A stretch of DNA of 64,000 nt. It comes from Bog-473 sp963754445 (GTDB lineage Bacteria > Actinomycetota > Acidimicrobiia > Acidimicrobiales > RAAP-2). Both the position numbers and the translations under genes were made by a program. The DNA lies in NCBI GenBank assembly GCA_963754445.1, contig CAVWFT010000002.1:1612001-1676000 (forward strand), read 5' to 3'. The notes beneath the pieces were generated by a model. It had not been told where the DNA came from, did not search any database, and was given only the letters and a program-made list of their open reading frames with translations. The first letter of the stretch is position 1; each line of letters starts with the position of its first letter. This document shows, in pieces, positions 1 to 8,833 of this stretch.

Positions 1-1
1 G

Positions 2-1054
2 ACGTCGGGCATCTGGTTCTGCGTGACGGTGGCCGTGTTGCTGCCGCTGGTGCTCTCCGTGGGCAACGACGTCCTCTTCAGTCAGATCTGCATCTACGCC
101 GTGGTGGCCCTCTCCCTGACCATGCTGACGGGCTGGGCGGGCCAGGTGTCGCTCGGCCAGTTCGGACTGGTGGCCGTGGGCGTCCTGGTCGCCGTCCATC
201 TCGGCAACTCGCTGCCCCTGATCGTCGTCATGCTCTACGGCGGCGCCATCACCGCGGCCGTGGCCATCGTGGTCGGGCTGCCGGCCCTGCGCATGCCCGG
301 CCTCTTCCTGGCCGTGACCACGCTCGCCTTCGCCATCTTCATGCAGAACGCGGTCCTGGCCACCCCGTGCTTCACCGTGCCCGGGATCGACAAGACCCTG
401 TGCACCGGCTTGCCCAACCCGGCGTACACGTTCGTCAACCGGCCGTCGTTCTTCGGGATCAGCCTGGCCTCGCAGCGCTCCTTCGCCTGGTTCTCGCTGG
501 CCGTCCTGCTCGTCTCGATCTTCATCCTCCGGGTCTGGCGCGACCGCGGTGTGGCCCGACGGCTGGTGGCCGTGCGGGACAACGAGCTGACGGCGGCCGC
601 CATGGGCATCCCCATCCTGCGCACCAAGCTGCTCGCCTTCGCCCTGTCGGGCTTCATCGCCGGATACGCCGGCGTCTGCTTCGCCTATGCCACCCAGTCG
701 ATCAACAACACGGACATCACCTTCGACCCCACGACGTCGTTCGTGATCATCTCCATGGTGGTGATCGGCGGGCTGGGCTCGATTCCCGGTGCCATCCTGG
801 GCGCTCTGTACCTCGAGGGTCTGCCGGCCATCTTCGGCTCGAACCAGACCATCCAGTTCATCACGAGCGGCCTGGGCCTGCTCCTCTTCATCCTGTACCT
901 GCCCGGAGGCCTGGCCGAGGTCCTGCACCGTGCCGGCGATCTGGTCGCGGTCGGCCTGCGCAACCTGCGGGAGCGCCGGTCCGGCCCCACCGATGGTGCG
1001 CCGACGGGGGCCGAGGAGAAGATGCCCGCGCTCGTCGGCGAGGGGGCGGAGTGA
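2..1054 (+). CDS. livM: Branched-chain amino acid ABC transporter permease (LivM-like), 5' partial
   Basis: Inner-membrane permease of a LivFGHMJ/K-type importer. The frame is open to the first base of the window, so the true start lies upstream; the first in-window start codon is a GTG at 23. The protein is strongly hydrophobic with about eight membrane segments and carries the GWAGQVSLGQFG motif and the EAA-like stretch RDNELTAAAMGI typical of LivM. It ends in a charged cytoplasmic tail rich in G, A and E. Its stop overlaps the GTG of the ATPase gene (GTGA), and a binding-protein gene follows, so the three form one translationally coupled operon. The substrate could be an amino acid, amide or urea-like solute; sequence alone does not decide. 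Confidence 0.88.
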   Translation, partial: TSGIWFCVTVAVLLPLVLSVGNDVLFSQICIYAVVALSLTMLTGWAGQVSLGQFGLVAVGVLVAVHLGNSLPLIVVMLYGGAITAAVAIVVGLPALRMPGLFLAVTTLAFAIFMQNAVLATPCFTVPGIDKTLCTGLPNPAYTFVNRPSFFGISLASQRSFAWFSLAVLLVSIFILRVWRDRGVARRLVAVRDNELTAAAMGIPILRTKLLAFALSGFIAGYAGVCFAYATQSINNTDITFDPTTSFVIISMVVIGGLGSIPGAILGALYLEGLPAIFGSNQTIQFITSGLGLLLFILYLPGGLAEVLHRAGDLVAVGLRNLRERRSGPTDGAPTGAEEKMPALVGEGAE

Positions 1055-1923
1055 CGGCGGTGGCGACGGCGGCGCGGACCGAGCGCCATCCGGCCGAGCT
1101 CACGGTCGAGGGTCTGACGGTGCGCTTCGGGGGGGTCCACGCGCTCAACGGCGTGTCGTTCCGGGCCGAGGCGGGTGCCATCGTCGGCCTGATTGGGGCC
1201 AACGGTTCCGGGAAGACGACGACGCTCGACGTCATCTCGGGCCTGGTCTCGCCCCAGGCAGGGTCGGTGCGCATCGACGGCATCGATCTGGCCGAGTACC
1301 TGCCCGAGGAGCGCCTGGGTGTGGGCATGGTGCGTTCGTTCCAGGATTGCCGCCTCTTTCCTGAACTGACCGTCCTTGACGTGCTGCTGTTGAGCGAGGA
1401 CGCCCGTAGCGAGGTGGCGGTGCTCTCGAGCACGTTGCGCCTGCCCTGGGCCCGGCGAGCCGAGCGGCGCAAGCTCGAGGCGGTCGAGCAGGTCATCGAG
1501 GCCTTCGGGCTCGGGCGCTTCCGCAATCACCGGACGGCCGAGCTCTCGACGGGGACCCGCCGGGTGGTGGACCTGGCCTCGATCGTGCTGGCCCGACCCC
1601 GCCTCCTCCTGCTCGACGAGCCCACCGCCGGCATCGCGCAGCGTGAGGCGGAGGCCTTCGTGCCCCTGCTGCGCCGCCTGCACCAGGTGGCCGACACGAC
1701 CATCGTGCTGGTCGAGCACGATGTACCGCTGGTCTTCGAGTTGTGCACGTCGGTGGTCGTCATGGAACTGGGCCACGTCGTGGCCGCCGGCCCTCCGGCC
1801 GAGGTCCGCGCTGACCCGAAGGCGCTCGCCGCCTACCTTGGTGCGAGCGACGAGGCCCTGTTGGCGTCTGGACCGATCGTCGAAAGCGGCGGGGGGGCAG
1901 TCCACCGCAACGAAGGAGGCTGA
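1051..1923 (+). CDS. livG: ABC transporter ATP-binding protein (LivG-like)
   Basis: Cytoplasmic ATPase partner of the preceding permease, 290 aa from the GTG that overlaps the permease stop. Walker A is GANGSGKT at about residues 49-56, Walker B is LLLLDEP at about 184-191, and the H-loop histidine lies in VEHDVP near 223. The signature motif reads LSTGT instead of LSGGQ (about 165-169), a degenerate form also seen in LivG/LivF subfamilies. The C-terminal tail past the Walker fold is longer than in LivF, which favours LivG. A second ATPase and second permease would be expected upstream of the window. Confidence 0.88.
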   Translation: MTAVATAARTERHPAELTVEGLTVRFGGVHALNGVSFRAEAGAIVGLIGANGSGKTTTLDVISGLVSPQAGSVRIDGIDLAEYLPEERLGVGMVRSFQDCRLFPELTVLDVLLLSEDARSEVAVLSSTLRLPWARRAERRKLEAVEQVIEAFGLGRFRNHRTAELSTGTRRVVDLASIVLARPRLLLLDEPTAGIAQREAEAFVPLLRRLHQVADTTIVLVEHDVPLVFELCTSVVVMELGHVVAAGPPAEVRADPKALAAYLGASDEALLASGPIVESGGGAVHRNEGG

Positions 1924-3485
1924 TGATGGAGGCGAGCATCGAGGTGCCGGCGCGTCGGGGGGTGGCGTTCCACCCGTTGGCGCCGGTGGGGCGATCATGG
2001 CGGCGCCTGCGCCGTCGGCCCCGGTCCATGCAGGTGCGCACCGCGTTGATCGTGGTCGTCGTGATCGTCGCCCTGATCGCCTGGCTCCTGCTGGCGCCGA
2101 CGGGCACACCGGGCGGGAGCGGCGATGCGGGGGCGGCCGAGGTGGCCACCCAGACCTCTCCGACGCCGACACCGGTCAGTCAGGCCAGCACGAGCACCCG
2201 GGGCGTGACCAAGACGTCCATCAACGTCGTCTTTCCCGTGGTGGCCATCAACAGCCTGGCCGGCAAGGAGGGTTTCGCCGAGGACAAGGAGTACAACGAG
2301 CAGATCCCGGCCATCCACCTCTACGTCAACCAGATCAACAACGCCGGCGGCATCAACGGCCGGAAGATCAACCCGATCATCGTTCAATTCGATCCGACCA
2401 ACGACGCCAACATGCAGTCGCTCTGTGCCCAATGGACCCAGGGCAATCCCGGCGTCTTCGCCGTCGTCGACGGCATCGGGACCTGGACCGGCACCAACCA
2501 GCTCTGCGTGGCCGAGCAGGGGCACACGCCGCTCCTCAGCGCCTGGTCGACCGTGACCGATTGGACGACGAAAGCGTCGCCCTACCTCTGGTGGACCGGA
2601 CCCGACATGGCCCCGCTGCTCCAGGCCATCGTGCAGTGGGGGGTGAGCTCGGGACGCCTCGGCCACGGCAAGAAGGTCGGCGTCGTCGTCTCGGACCAGG
2701 CAGCCGACCAGGACGCGTTCAACGAATACCTCATGCCGGATCTGAAGAAGGTCGGCATCACTCCCATGGTGGAGACGGTGGCGGCCAACCCCGACGAGAC
2801 CTCGACCACGGGATCCGACGCCCAGCTGGCCGTCGAGCGCTTCAAGGCGGCGGGCGTGCAGTCGGTGATCCCGCTGGTGGCCGAGAACGCCTACTTCCCC
2901 TATATCGGGGCCGAAACCTCACAGAAGTACTACCCCCAGCTGCTCCTGAGCGACTACCAGGACTCCATCGAGGTCTCGCTCGGTCTGATGCCCGTCCCGT
3001 ATCTGGCTGCGCTCAACGGACAGGAGGGCGTGACCACCGAGACGCTCGGGGGCATCGACGACGACCGCCCCCAGAGCCAAGGCGGCTACGACCCGGGCGT
3101 GCGCTCGTGCTACGCGACGTGGCACGCCTATCACCCCAAGCCGATCCCCGGCACGCTGTACCACTACATCGAGGAGCAGGGCCCGATCCAGGGCTGGTGC
3201 GGGGCCATCCGCCTCTTTGCCACCGCGGCCAAGGACGCCGGACCGGACCTGAACCGTCGGACCTTCGTCGAGGCCATGTCGAAGATCACCGACTACCAGG
3301 GCACGCTGTCGCCGACCTGGACCTTCGGACCCAAGAAGTTCTACGGGCCCACCCAGTACCAGGTAGTGGAGCTGCACAACAACGTGCCCAAGTCCACGCT
3401 GTGCAAGATGCCCAAGAGCGGCAAGGCCCAGGGCACCTGCTGGGTGACCAAGGAGCCCTTCAAGCCGTTGCCATCGACGAGCTGA
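1923..3485 (+). CDS. ABC transporter substrate-binding protein (type 1 periplasmic-binding fold)
   Basis: Extracytoplasmic solute receptor for the adjoining importer, 520 aa. The start ATG overlaps the ATPase stop (TGATG); a second in-frame ATG follows at once. A basic N-terminus (RRLRRRP) precedes one hydrophobic segment at about residues 40-58, which acts as an uncleaved anchor because no lipobox cysteine is visible. The body starts with a TSINVVFPVV strand and contains motifs of the Leu/Ile/Val-binding family such as QINNAGGINGRKI. At 520 aa it is longer than E. coli LivJ/K (about 370) and resembles actinobacterial versions with extra loops. Last gene of the operon. Confidence 0.85.
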   Translation: MMEASIEVPARRGVAFHPLAPVGRSWRRLRRRPRSMQVRTALIVVVVIVALIAWLLLAPTGTPGGSGDAGAAEVATQTSPTPTPVSQASTSTRGVTKTSINVVFPVVAINSLAGKEGFAEDKEYNEQIPAIHLYVNQINNAGGINGRKINPIIVQFDPTNDANMQSLCAQWTQGNPGVFAVVDGIGTWTGTNQLCVAEQGHTPLLSAWSTVTDWTTKASPYLWWTGPDMAPLLQAIVQWGVSSGRLGHGKKVGVVVSDQAADQDAFNEYLMPDLKKVGITPMVETVAANPDETSTTGSDAQLAVERFKAAGVQSVIPLVAENAYFPYIGAETSQKYYPQLLLSDYQDSIEVSLGLMPVPYLAALNGQEGVTTETLGGIDDDRPQSQGGYDPGVRSCYATWHAYHPKPIPGTLYHYIEEQGPIQGWCGAIRLFATAAKDAGPDLNRRTFVEAMSKITDYQGTLSPTWTFGPKKFYGPTQYQVVELHNNVPKSTLCKMPKSGKAQGTCWVTKEPFKPLPSTS

Positions 3486-3494
3486 CGTCCCCGC

Positions 3495-4328
3495 TCAGCC
3501 CAACGGCCCCGCGCTCGGGGACCCGCCCTCGACGAGGTCCTCGCAACGCTGGGCCACGGCCGCGGTCAGCTCCGGGTGGGTGAGGATGTAGAAGGTGTCG
3601 TGGCGCACGGCATCGAGCACATATGCGGCCACGGTCGCCGCCTCGATGCCGCCGTCGACCAACGCCTGGATCACGGAGCGCTGCGCCTCGCCGCGTGCGG
3701 GATCCCGTTCGGGCGCCCAACCGGGGCGGTTGCGATCCGAGCGGGCGATACCCGTCTGCACGAAACCGGGACACAGGACGGAGACGCCGACCACCGACCC
3801 GGCAGCCCGCAGGTCCTTGAAGAGGGTCTCGGAGATGGCGACGACGGCATGCTTGGTCGCGTTGTAGGGACCGAGCATGGCGGGCGTGGTCAGGCCGGCG
3901 ATCGACGCCGTGTTGACCACGTGACCCTCACCCTGTTCGAGGAGCAGGGGCACGAACGTGGCGATGCCGTGGACGACGCCCATCACGTTGACGCCGATGA
4001 TCCAGCGCCAGTCCTCCTCACCGACGTCCCAGATGGGCCCGCCGGCCGCGACGCCGGCGTTGTTGTGGACGAGGTGGACGGTGCCGAAGCGGGCGACGGC
4101 CTGGTCGCGCAGGTGGCGCACCGACGCCGCGTCGGCCACGTCGGTGACCACGGCGGACACCTCGGCCCCGGCCGCCCGCAGTTCGGCTTCGGCCTGGGCC
4201 AGCGCTCGCTCCTCGATATCGGCCAGCACCACCCGCATCCCCTCGGCCGCGGCCCGGATCGCCACCGCCTTGCCGATGCCGCTCGCCCCACCCGTGATGA
4301 CGGCCACCTTGCCTTTGAGGTGCTCCAC
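3495..4328 (-). CDS. Short-chain dehydrogenase/reductase (SDR)
   Basis: Classical SDR of 277 aa. The NAD(P)-binding motif TGGASGIG is at residues 12-19, the structural NNAG motif follows in VHNNAG, and the catalytic Ser and Tyr-x-x-x-Lys appear in NTASIAG and PYNATK. I chose the GTG at 4328 because an AGGAGGG ribosome-binding site ends three bases before it and the protein then starts right at the first beta strand; a longer open frame reaches 4361. It converges with the ABC operon, and the MarR gene upstream is on the same strand about 85 bases away. Substrate unknown. Confidence 0.85.
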   Translation of the reverse strand: MEHLKGKVAVITGGASGIGKAVAIRAAAEGMRVVLADIEERALAQAEAELRAAGAEVSAVVTDVADAASVRHLRDQAVARFGTVHLVHNNAGVAAGGPIWDVGEEDWRWIIGVNVMGVVHGIATFVPLLLEQGEGHVVNTASIAGLTTPAMLGPYNATKHAVVAISETLFKDLRAAGSVVGVSVLCPGFVQTGIARSDRNRPGWAPERDPARGEAQRSVIQALVDGGIEAATVAAYVLDAVRHDTFYILTHPELTAAVAQRCEDLVEGGSPSAGPLG

Positions 4329-4412
4329 TGTCCCTCCTGGACCCGTTGGCCCCGCAGTCAACCATGGACGACCCTGGCGCGCTCGGGTCCCCCTTCCAGG
4401 CGGGGCCTTGCC

Positions 4413-4859
4413 TCAGGGCGGTGACGCCCCCGGCGCCTCGAGGAGCTGGTCGAGGAGCACGGCGAGCCGCCGCCGCTCAGGGCCGTCGATCGTTGCGAAG
4501 AGGGGGGAGAGGAGGGCGTCGATCTCTCCGGTCAGCGTCGCCTCCAAGCGTCGCCCGGCCGCGGTGAAGCGCACCCGCACGGCGCGGCCGTCGTCGGGGC
4601 TGGCCCTTCGCTGGACCAGTCCTCGCTCGGCCGCCCGGTCGATGAGCCCGCTCACCGAGGAACGGTCCAGGCCGAGGTGGGCGGCCAGCTCGGCCATCTT
4701 CGGCTCCTGGTCGCGCAAAATGGCCAAGAGCCGCAGCTGGGTCAGCGAGAGGTCGTGGGCGGCCGCCGCCCGGCTCAGCAGGGCCATGACGCGGAACGAC
4801 ACCTGCACGAGGCCGTCCTGCAACGCGGCCGTTCCCAGGGGTGCGTCGCTCCGTGCCAT
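4413..4859 (-). CDS. MarR family transcriptional regulator
   Basis: DNA-binding regulator of 148 aa with the MarR winged helix: helix-turn-helix at about residues 55-80 (KMAELAAHLGLDRSSVSGLI) followed by the wing with a conserved D and R (SPDDGRAVRVRFT). Such proteins dimerise and bind palindromes, usually losing DNA binding on contact with a phenolic or other ligand. The ATG is preceded by GGGAGGG. It is transcribed divergently from the quinone-oxidoreductase-like gene, and the AT-rich gap holds two palindromes, so autoregulation plus control of the neighbour is the likely arrangement. The SDR downstream may be in the same transcript. Confidence 0.88.
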   Translation of the reverse strand: MARSDAPLGTAALQDGLVQVSFRVMALLSRAAAAHDLSLTQLRLLAILRDQEPKMAELAAHLGLDRSSVSGLIDRAAERGLVQRRASPDDGRAVRVRFTAAGRRLEATLTGEIDALLSPLFATIDGPERRRLAVLLDQLLEAPGASPP

Positions 4860-4879
4860 CGAGGCCCTCCCTCTTGAAG

Positions 4880-4898
4880 TAGTTGGTATATCAAACTA
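4880..4898. promoter_or_regulatory. Candidate MarR operator, copy 1
   Basis: Imperfect palindrome TAGTTGGTATATCAAACTA (arms TAGTT / AAACTA) in the short AT-rich gap between the divergent marR and oxidoreductase genes. It lies 20 bases from the marR start. The base composition is unlike the GC-rich surroundings. Binding is inferred from position and symmetry. Confidence 0.6.
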
Positions 4899-4901
4899 TT
4901 A

Positions 4902-4920
4902 TAGTTGGTAACACCAATTA
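4902..4920. promoter_or_regulatory. Candidate MarR operator, copy 2
   Basis: Second palindrome TAGTTGGTAACACCAATTA, arms TAGTTGGT / ACCAATTA (seven of eight pairs). It shares the first half site TAGTTGGTA with copy 1. The two copies start 22 bases apart, about two helical turns, so two dimers could sit on the same face of the DNA. Confidence 0.6.
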
Positions 4921-4966
4921 AATGGTCGGTATCCGCCTCGCTCAGGACCGAATCATCGGAGCACAC

Positions 4967-5923
4967 ATGCACGCCGCCGTCGTCACCTCGTTCGACACGC
5001 CCCCCTCCTTCATCGAGTACCCCGAGCCGGCGCCTGCGGGACCCGACGACGTGCTCGTCGAGGTCCTCGCCGTCGGGCTCCACCCACGGGTGCGCTCCCA
5101 GGCCGGAGGCTCGCACTACACGAGTACCGGCGAGCTACCCCTGGTGCCCGGCATCGACGGCGTCGGTCGGACCCCCGACGGCAGCCTGCGCTATTTCGTC
5201 CTTCCCGACACCACCATGGGTTCGCTTGCCGAACGGACGGTGGTGGACCTCCGGCGCAGCGTGGTGCTGCCCGAGGGCACCGACCCTGTGCCGATCGCCG
5301 CCGCCATGAACCCGGCCATGTCGTCGTGGGTCGCCCTGCGCCGGCGGATCGACGTTTCGCCTGGCCAGCGCATCCTGGTGCTCGGAGCCACCGGGAACGC
5401 CGGCCGGCTGGCGGTCCAGATCGCGCGGCACTTCGGGGCGGCACGCGTGGTCGCCGCCGGGAGGAATCCCGACGTGCTCGCCACCCTGTCCGAGCTGGGC
5501 GCCGACGTCACCGTCTCATTGCGCGGAGACCCGACGGAGGTGAACCGGTGCCTGTCCGAGGCAGCCGGCGACGTCGACGTGGTGGTCGACTATCTGTGGG
5601 GGCGGCCCGCCGCCGACGCCATGCGGGCCCTCGTCGTGGCCCGGCTCGACGGAGACCAGCCGCTCACCTGGGTCCAGATCGGCTCGGTGGCCGGGCCCGA
5701 AGCCGCCATCCCCTCGGCGGCGTTGCGGGCGGTTCCGCTCCGGGTGGTCGGGAGCGGCCAGGGCTCCGTGCCCACCAGAGACTTCCTGGCCGAGCTGCCA
5801 GCGCTGGGCGCCGCCATCGGCGCCGGGACGTTGGCGGTCGACGCCCGCGCCGTCCCGCTGGCCGAGGTCACCGCCGCCTGGACCGACCCCGATGCGTCCG
5901 GGCGCACGGTGCTCGTGCCCTGA
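4967..5923 (+). CDS. Zinc-independent alcohol dehydrogenase/quinone oxidoreductase family protein (MDR)
   Basis: Medium-chain dehydrogenase/reductase of 318 aa, probably an NADPH-dependent quinone or enone reductase. The N-terminal GroES-like part (VEVLAVGLHPRVRSQAGG) lacks the zinc-binding cysteines, and the Rossmann motif is GATGNAG near residue 140. I chose ATG 4967 (MHAAVVTSF) because the beta strand begins there; the longer frame from 4922 would run through the operator palindromes. A weak GGAG precedes it. Divergent from marR, which probably controls it. A role in detoxification of electrophiles is inferred from this pairing. Confidence 0.82.
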   Translation: MHAAVVTSFDTPPSFIEYPEPAPAGPDDVLVEVLAVGLHPRVRSQAGGSHYTSTGELPLVPGIDGVGRTPDGSLRYFVLPDTTMGSLAERTVVDLRRSVVLPEGTDPVPIAAAMNPAMSSWVALRRRIDVSPGQRILVLGATGNAGRLAVQIARHFGAARVVAAGRNPDVLATLSELGADVTVSLRGDPTEVNRCLSEAAGDVDVVVDYLWGRPAADAMRALVVARLDGDQPLTWVQIGSVAGPEAAIPSAALRAVPLRVVGSGQGSVPTRDFLAELPALGAAIGAGTLAVDARAVPLAEVTAAWTDPDASGRTVLVP

Positions 5924-5945
5924 CCCGCGGCGCTCGGTGCCCCGC

Positions 5946-6542
5946 TCAGAGCGCCGAGAGCGTCCCCGCCTGCACCAGGACCAGTACGCCGATACAGCAC
6001 AGCAGCAGCGGCACGGCGACCGCCCCGAAACGGGTCATCGCGCCGCGGACCCGGGGATGTCCACCCCCGAAAAGGACGAGCGTGGTCACGACCACCTCGC
6101 CCACGGCGAAGACCAGCGCCACGACCCCGATCCTGGCCGCGCCACCGACCCGGAACAGCGGGATGTACACGGCCAGGTTGTCGCCGCCGCTGGCCACGGT
6201 CACGAGCAGTGCGGCGATGAAGCCGCTGCCGACAGCGCGGCGCGCCACCTCGTCGGAGCGGTCCGACCGGCGCAGGCGCAGCAGGCCTCGCACACCGAGG
6301 GCCAACGGCACCAGCCCGAGCAGGCCGATCACCTTGGGGGAGAACTCGTAGAGGGCGGCCGCGGTCGCGGCCGCCAGGGCGACGACGGCCAGGAAGCCGG
6401 CCACCTGACCCGCCGCGATCCTCCGAGCCCGCTGCGGGGGGGAACCGGCGACGAGTGCGGCCGTCACCAGGGTGTTGTCGACGTTCGTCCCGATGAAGGC
6501 GATGGCGGCGATGCCGGCGTCTGCGGCCAGGCTCGCGCTCAG
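5946..6542 (-). CDS. CadD-like cadmium resistance/LysE-superfamily transporter; start uncertain
   Basis: Integral membrane protein of about 195 residues with five to six hydrophobic segments. The first segment ends in FIGTNVDNTLV, matching the ATNxDD motif of CadD-family cadmium/quaternary-ammonium efflux proteins, and a second internal copy (TVASGGDNLAVYIPLF) gives the repeat structure of the family. No ATG, GTG or TTG lies in frame close to the first membrane segment: the frame reads LLSASLAADAG with only CTG codons. I place the start at the CTG whose bases overlap the tauD stop; a lost start through an indel is equally possible, given the number of indels in this sequence. Confidence 0.6.
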   Translation of the reverse strand: MSASLAADAGIAAIAFIGTNVDNTLVTAALVAGSPPQRARRIAAGQVAGFLAVVALAAATAAALYEFSPKVIGLLGLVPLALGVRGLLRLRRSDRSDEVARRAVGSGFIAALLVTVASGGDNLAVYIPLFRVGGAARIGVVALVFAVGEVVVTTLVLFGGGHPRVRGAMTRFGAVAVPLLLCCIGVLVLVQAGTLSAL

Positions 6543-7395
6543 GAGGGCGGCAGTGGCATCGCCGGCCCGTAGGGCTTGTCGCCCCGCAAGGTGACCCGGT
6601 GCGCGTAGCGGGCGGCGTCGCCGTAGTCGTCGAGCGCGTAGTGCAGCGTGGCCCGGTTGTCCCAGAAGGCCACCGAACCGGGCTGCCAACGGAAGCGGCA
6701 CGTGTATTCGGGTCGGGTGCAGTGGTGGTAGAGCATTTCGAGGATGGCGTTGCTCTCGTTGTCGGAGAGCCCGAGCAGCTGCCGGGTGAACTGGCGATTC
6801 ACGAAGAGACCGTGACGGCCGTTCTCCGGGTGCGTCCGCACGACAGGATGCAACGCCGGAAACAATTTTCCTGCCACACGTCGTCCCATCGGTATCCGCC
6901 GCGCTCGGCCACATCGGCGGCGAACCAGGGGTCGTGATGGATGGCGATGAGGTCATCGCACATGGCGCGCACGGGCGCCGCCAGACCGTCATAGGCATCC
7001 TGGAGGCTCGCCCACATGGTGTCGCCCCCGACCTCGGGTGCCTCGACCATGTAGAGGATGGAGCCCATCGCCGGCGTCTGCAGGAAGGTGACATCGGTGT
7101 GCCACCAGTTGGCCCGGTCGACCGTGCCGTCGATGGCGAGCACCTCGCTGCTCTCGTCGATGGAGGGCAGCACGGGGTGCGCTTCGGTCACCGTGCCGAA
7201 CTGCCGGGCGAAATCGGTCTGCGCGTCCGCACTGAGCGACTGGTCGCGGAAGAAGATGACGTGGTGGGTCGTCCAGGCGTCGCGGAGGGCGGCGACGATC
7301 TCGGGGGCGAGGGGAGCCGACAAGTCCACTCCCGTGATCTCGGCGCCGATGGTGGGCGACAAGGGGTGAATACCGATGCTGGTGGCGAGGGTCAC
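6539..7395 (-). CDS. TauD/TfdA family Fe(II)/2-oxoglutarate dioxygenase, frameshifted
   Basis: Alpha-ketoglutarate-dependent dioxygenase related to taurine dioxygenase. The iron ligands are intact: H99 and D101 in WWHTDVTF, and the distal His in WDNRATLHYA, followed by the oxoglutarate-binding Arg in AHRVTLRG. The reading frame changes near 6863-6869, just after GYRWDDVWQE, where an A4 run (minus strand) appears one base short; the protein resumes as LFPALHPVVRTHPENGR in the next frame. The GTG at 7395 gives a normal N-terminus (TSIGIHPLSPTIGAEI); a TTG at 7431 is an alternative. The substrate may be a sulfonate, but related enzymes act on many carboxylates and sulfate esters. Confidence 0.75.
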
Positions 7396-7506
7396 GGGTC
7401 CAATTGTGCCCGGGACTGGCGCAGCACTCAATCCTCGGGCCGACCGTCGCCGGCGGGGACGCCTACATTGGCCCTCCGATCAGCTACTCACGGACGAAAG
7501 GTCCCC

Positions 7507-8568
7507 ATGTCCGACGCGACTGGGGCGGGGGAGTTCGTCTTCACCCCGCCGGCCCGCAACTACTCGCCCTGGTACCAGTGGATGACGCGGCTCGCCGCCA
7601 CCAGGCACGAGGACCCGCTGCCGGAGGGCGATCCGGCGGCCATTCCCGCGTGGCGCGAGCGCCGGCGCCAGGTCCTCACCGACCTGCTCGGGCCCGACCC
7701 CGAGCCGGTGCCGCTGGACCTCGAGACGCTCGAGTCGGTGACCTGCGAGGGGTACCGAAGGGACAAGGTCGTCTTCGACACCGAGGACACCATGTCGGTG
7801 CCGGCCTACCTGCTGGTGCCGGACTCCCGCCCCGAGGAGCCGCCCGGGGCTGCCGTCCTGGCCTGCCACGGCCACGGGCCCGGCAAGTCGCAGGCGGTGG
7901 GCCTCGAGCACACCGCCATGCCCAACGCCGACTACGCGTTGCAACTCGTCCGACGGGGCTACGTCGTCCTGGCGCCGGATCTGCGTTGCTTCGGCGAACG
8001 GCTGGACTGGGGTCCCGAGGACCACTACGCCTGCGACACCAACCTGGTCCACGCGGCCATGGCGGGCTGGACCCCGCTGGCCCAGAACGTCTGGGATCTG
8101 CGCCGCTGTCTCGACGTTCTCGAGCAACACCCCCTGGTGGACCCCACGCGCCTCGGCATGGCCGGCGTCTCCTACGGCGGGACCGTGACCCTCTTCACGG
8201 CCGCACTGGACCAGCGCGTGGCGGCTGCGGTCGTCAGCGGTTACTTCTCCTCGTGGGCCGTGGCGCACAAGATGCCCTGGAACATGTGCGGCTCCCAGAT
8301 CATGGTCGGCATGCTCGGGCGTCTCGAGCACGAGGACCTGGGGGCGCTCGTGGCGCCGCGCCCGATGCTGGTCGAGAGCGGCACCGGCGATGACCTCTTC
8401 CCGGTGGCCACGGCGACGGAGTCTGTGCGGCGGACCCGACTGGTCTACGACCGTGACGGTGCCGCCGACCGCCTGGTGCACGACGTGTTCGAGGGCGAGC
8501 ACCAGTGGCACGGGGTCGAGGCGCTGCCCTTTCTCGACCGCTGGTTGGAGCACACGCCTTCCGGCTGA
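7507..8568 (+). CDS. Dienelactone-hydrolase/acetyl-xylan-esterase-like alpha/beta hydrolase
   Basis: Soluble alpha/beta hydrolase of 353 aa. The nucleophile elbow is GVSYGG (Ser near residue 221), the acid is in GTGDDLFP near 293, and the base is His in GEHQWHG near 332. The oxyanion region reads CHGHGPGK. No signal peptide is seen, so it acts in the cytoplasm. The ATG at 7507 has GAAAGG eight bases upstream; the open frame extends far upstream over the tauD gene but has no similarity there. Closest by architecture to large cytoplasmic DLH-like esterases; the ester substrate is unknown. Confidence 0.82.
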   Translation: MSDATGAGEFVFTPPARNYSPWYQWMTRLAATRHEDPLPEGDPAAIPAWRERRRQVLTDLLGPDPEPVPLDLETLESVTCEGYRRDKVVFDTEDTMSVPAYLLVPDSRPEEPPGAAVLACHGHGPGKSQAVGLEHTAMPNADYALQLVRRGYVVLAPDLRCFGERLDWGPEDHYACDTNLVHAAMAGWTPLAQNVWDLRRCLDVLEQHPLVDPTRLGMAGVSYGGTVTLFTAALDQRVAAAVVSGYFSSWAVAHKMPWNMCGSQIMVGMLGRLEHEDLGALVAPRPMLVESGTGDDLFPVATATESVRRTRLVYDRDGAADRLVHDVFEGEHQWHGVEALPFLDRWLEHTPSG

Positions 8569-8569
8569 C

Positions 8570-8833
8570 TCATCCGGGCGATGAGGCGGCGCCAGCATCG
8601 TCGCGTCGATCGGCGCGGGCCTCGGCCGCCTGGCGCAACAACTGATCGAAGGACGTCTCCAGCTCGTCGGAGTCGTCACCATCTGCGACCACGTCCTGGT
8701 CGGTGTGGTGGCGCACGAGGCGCGAGACGAGCAGCCGACCGTCATCGGCCGCCAGGTGCTCCAGGGTGCGCTCCAGCCAGGAACGCACCCGACCCGAACC
8801 CGGCGCAGGACCGAGCCCCGAGAGGGTGCCCAC
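8570..8833 (-). CDS. Small hypothetical protein coupled to LCP-like gene
   Basis: Unrecognised 87-residue, mostly charged protein (LERTLEHLAADDGRLLVSRL then ETSFDQLLRQAAEARADRR). No membrane segment or signal. Its GTG overlaps the TAG stop of the upstream LCP-like gene (TAGTG), so it is probably translated by coupling. It ends one base from the stop of the convergent esterase gene. Support is positional and statistical only. Confidence 0.45.
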   Translation of the reverse strand: MGTLSGLGPAPGSGRVRSWLERTLEHLAADDGRLLVSRLVRHHTDQDVVADGDDSDELETSFDQLLRQAAEARADRRDDAGAASSPG

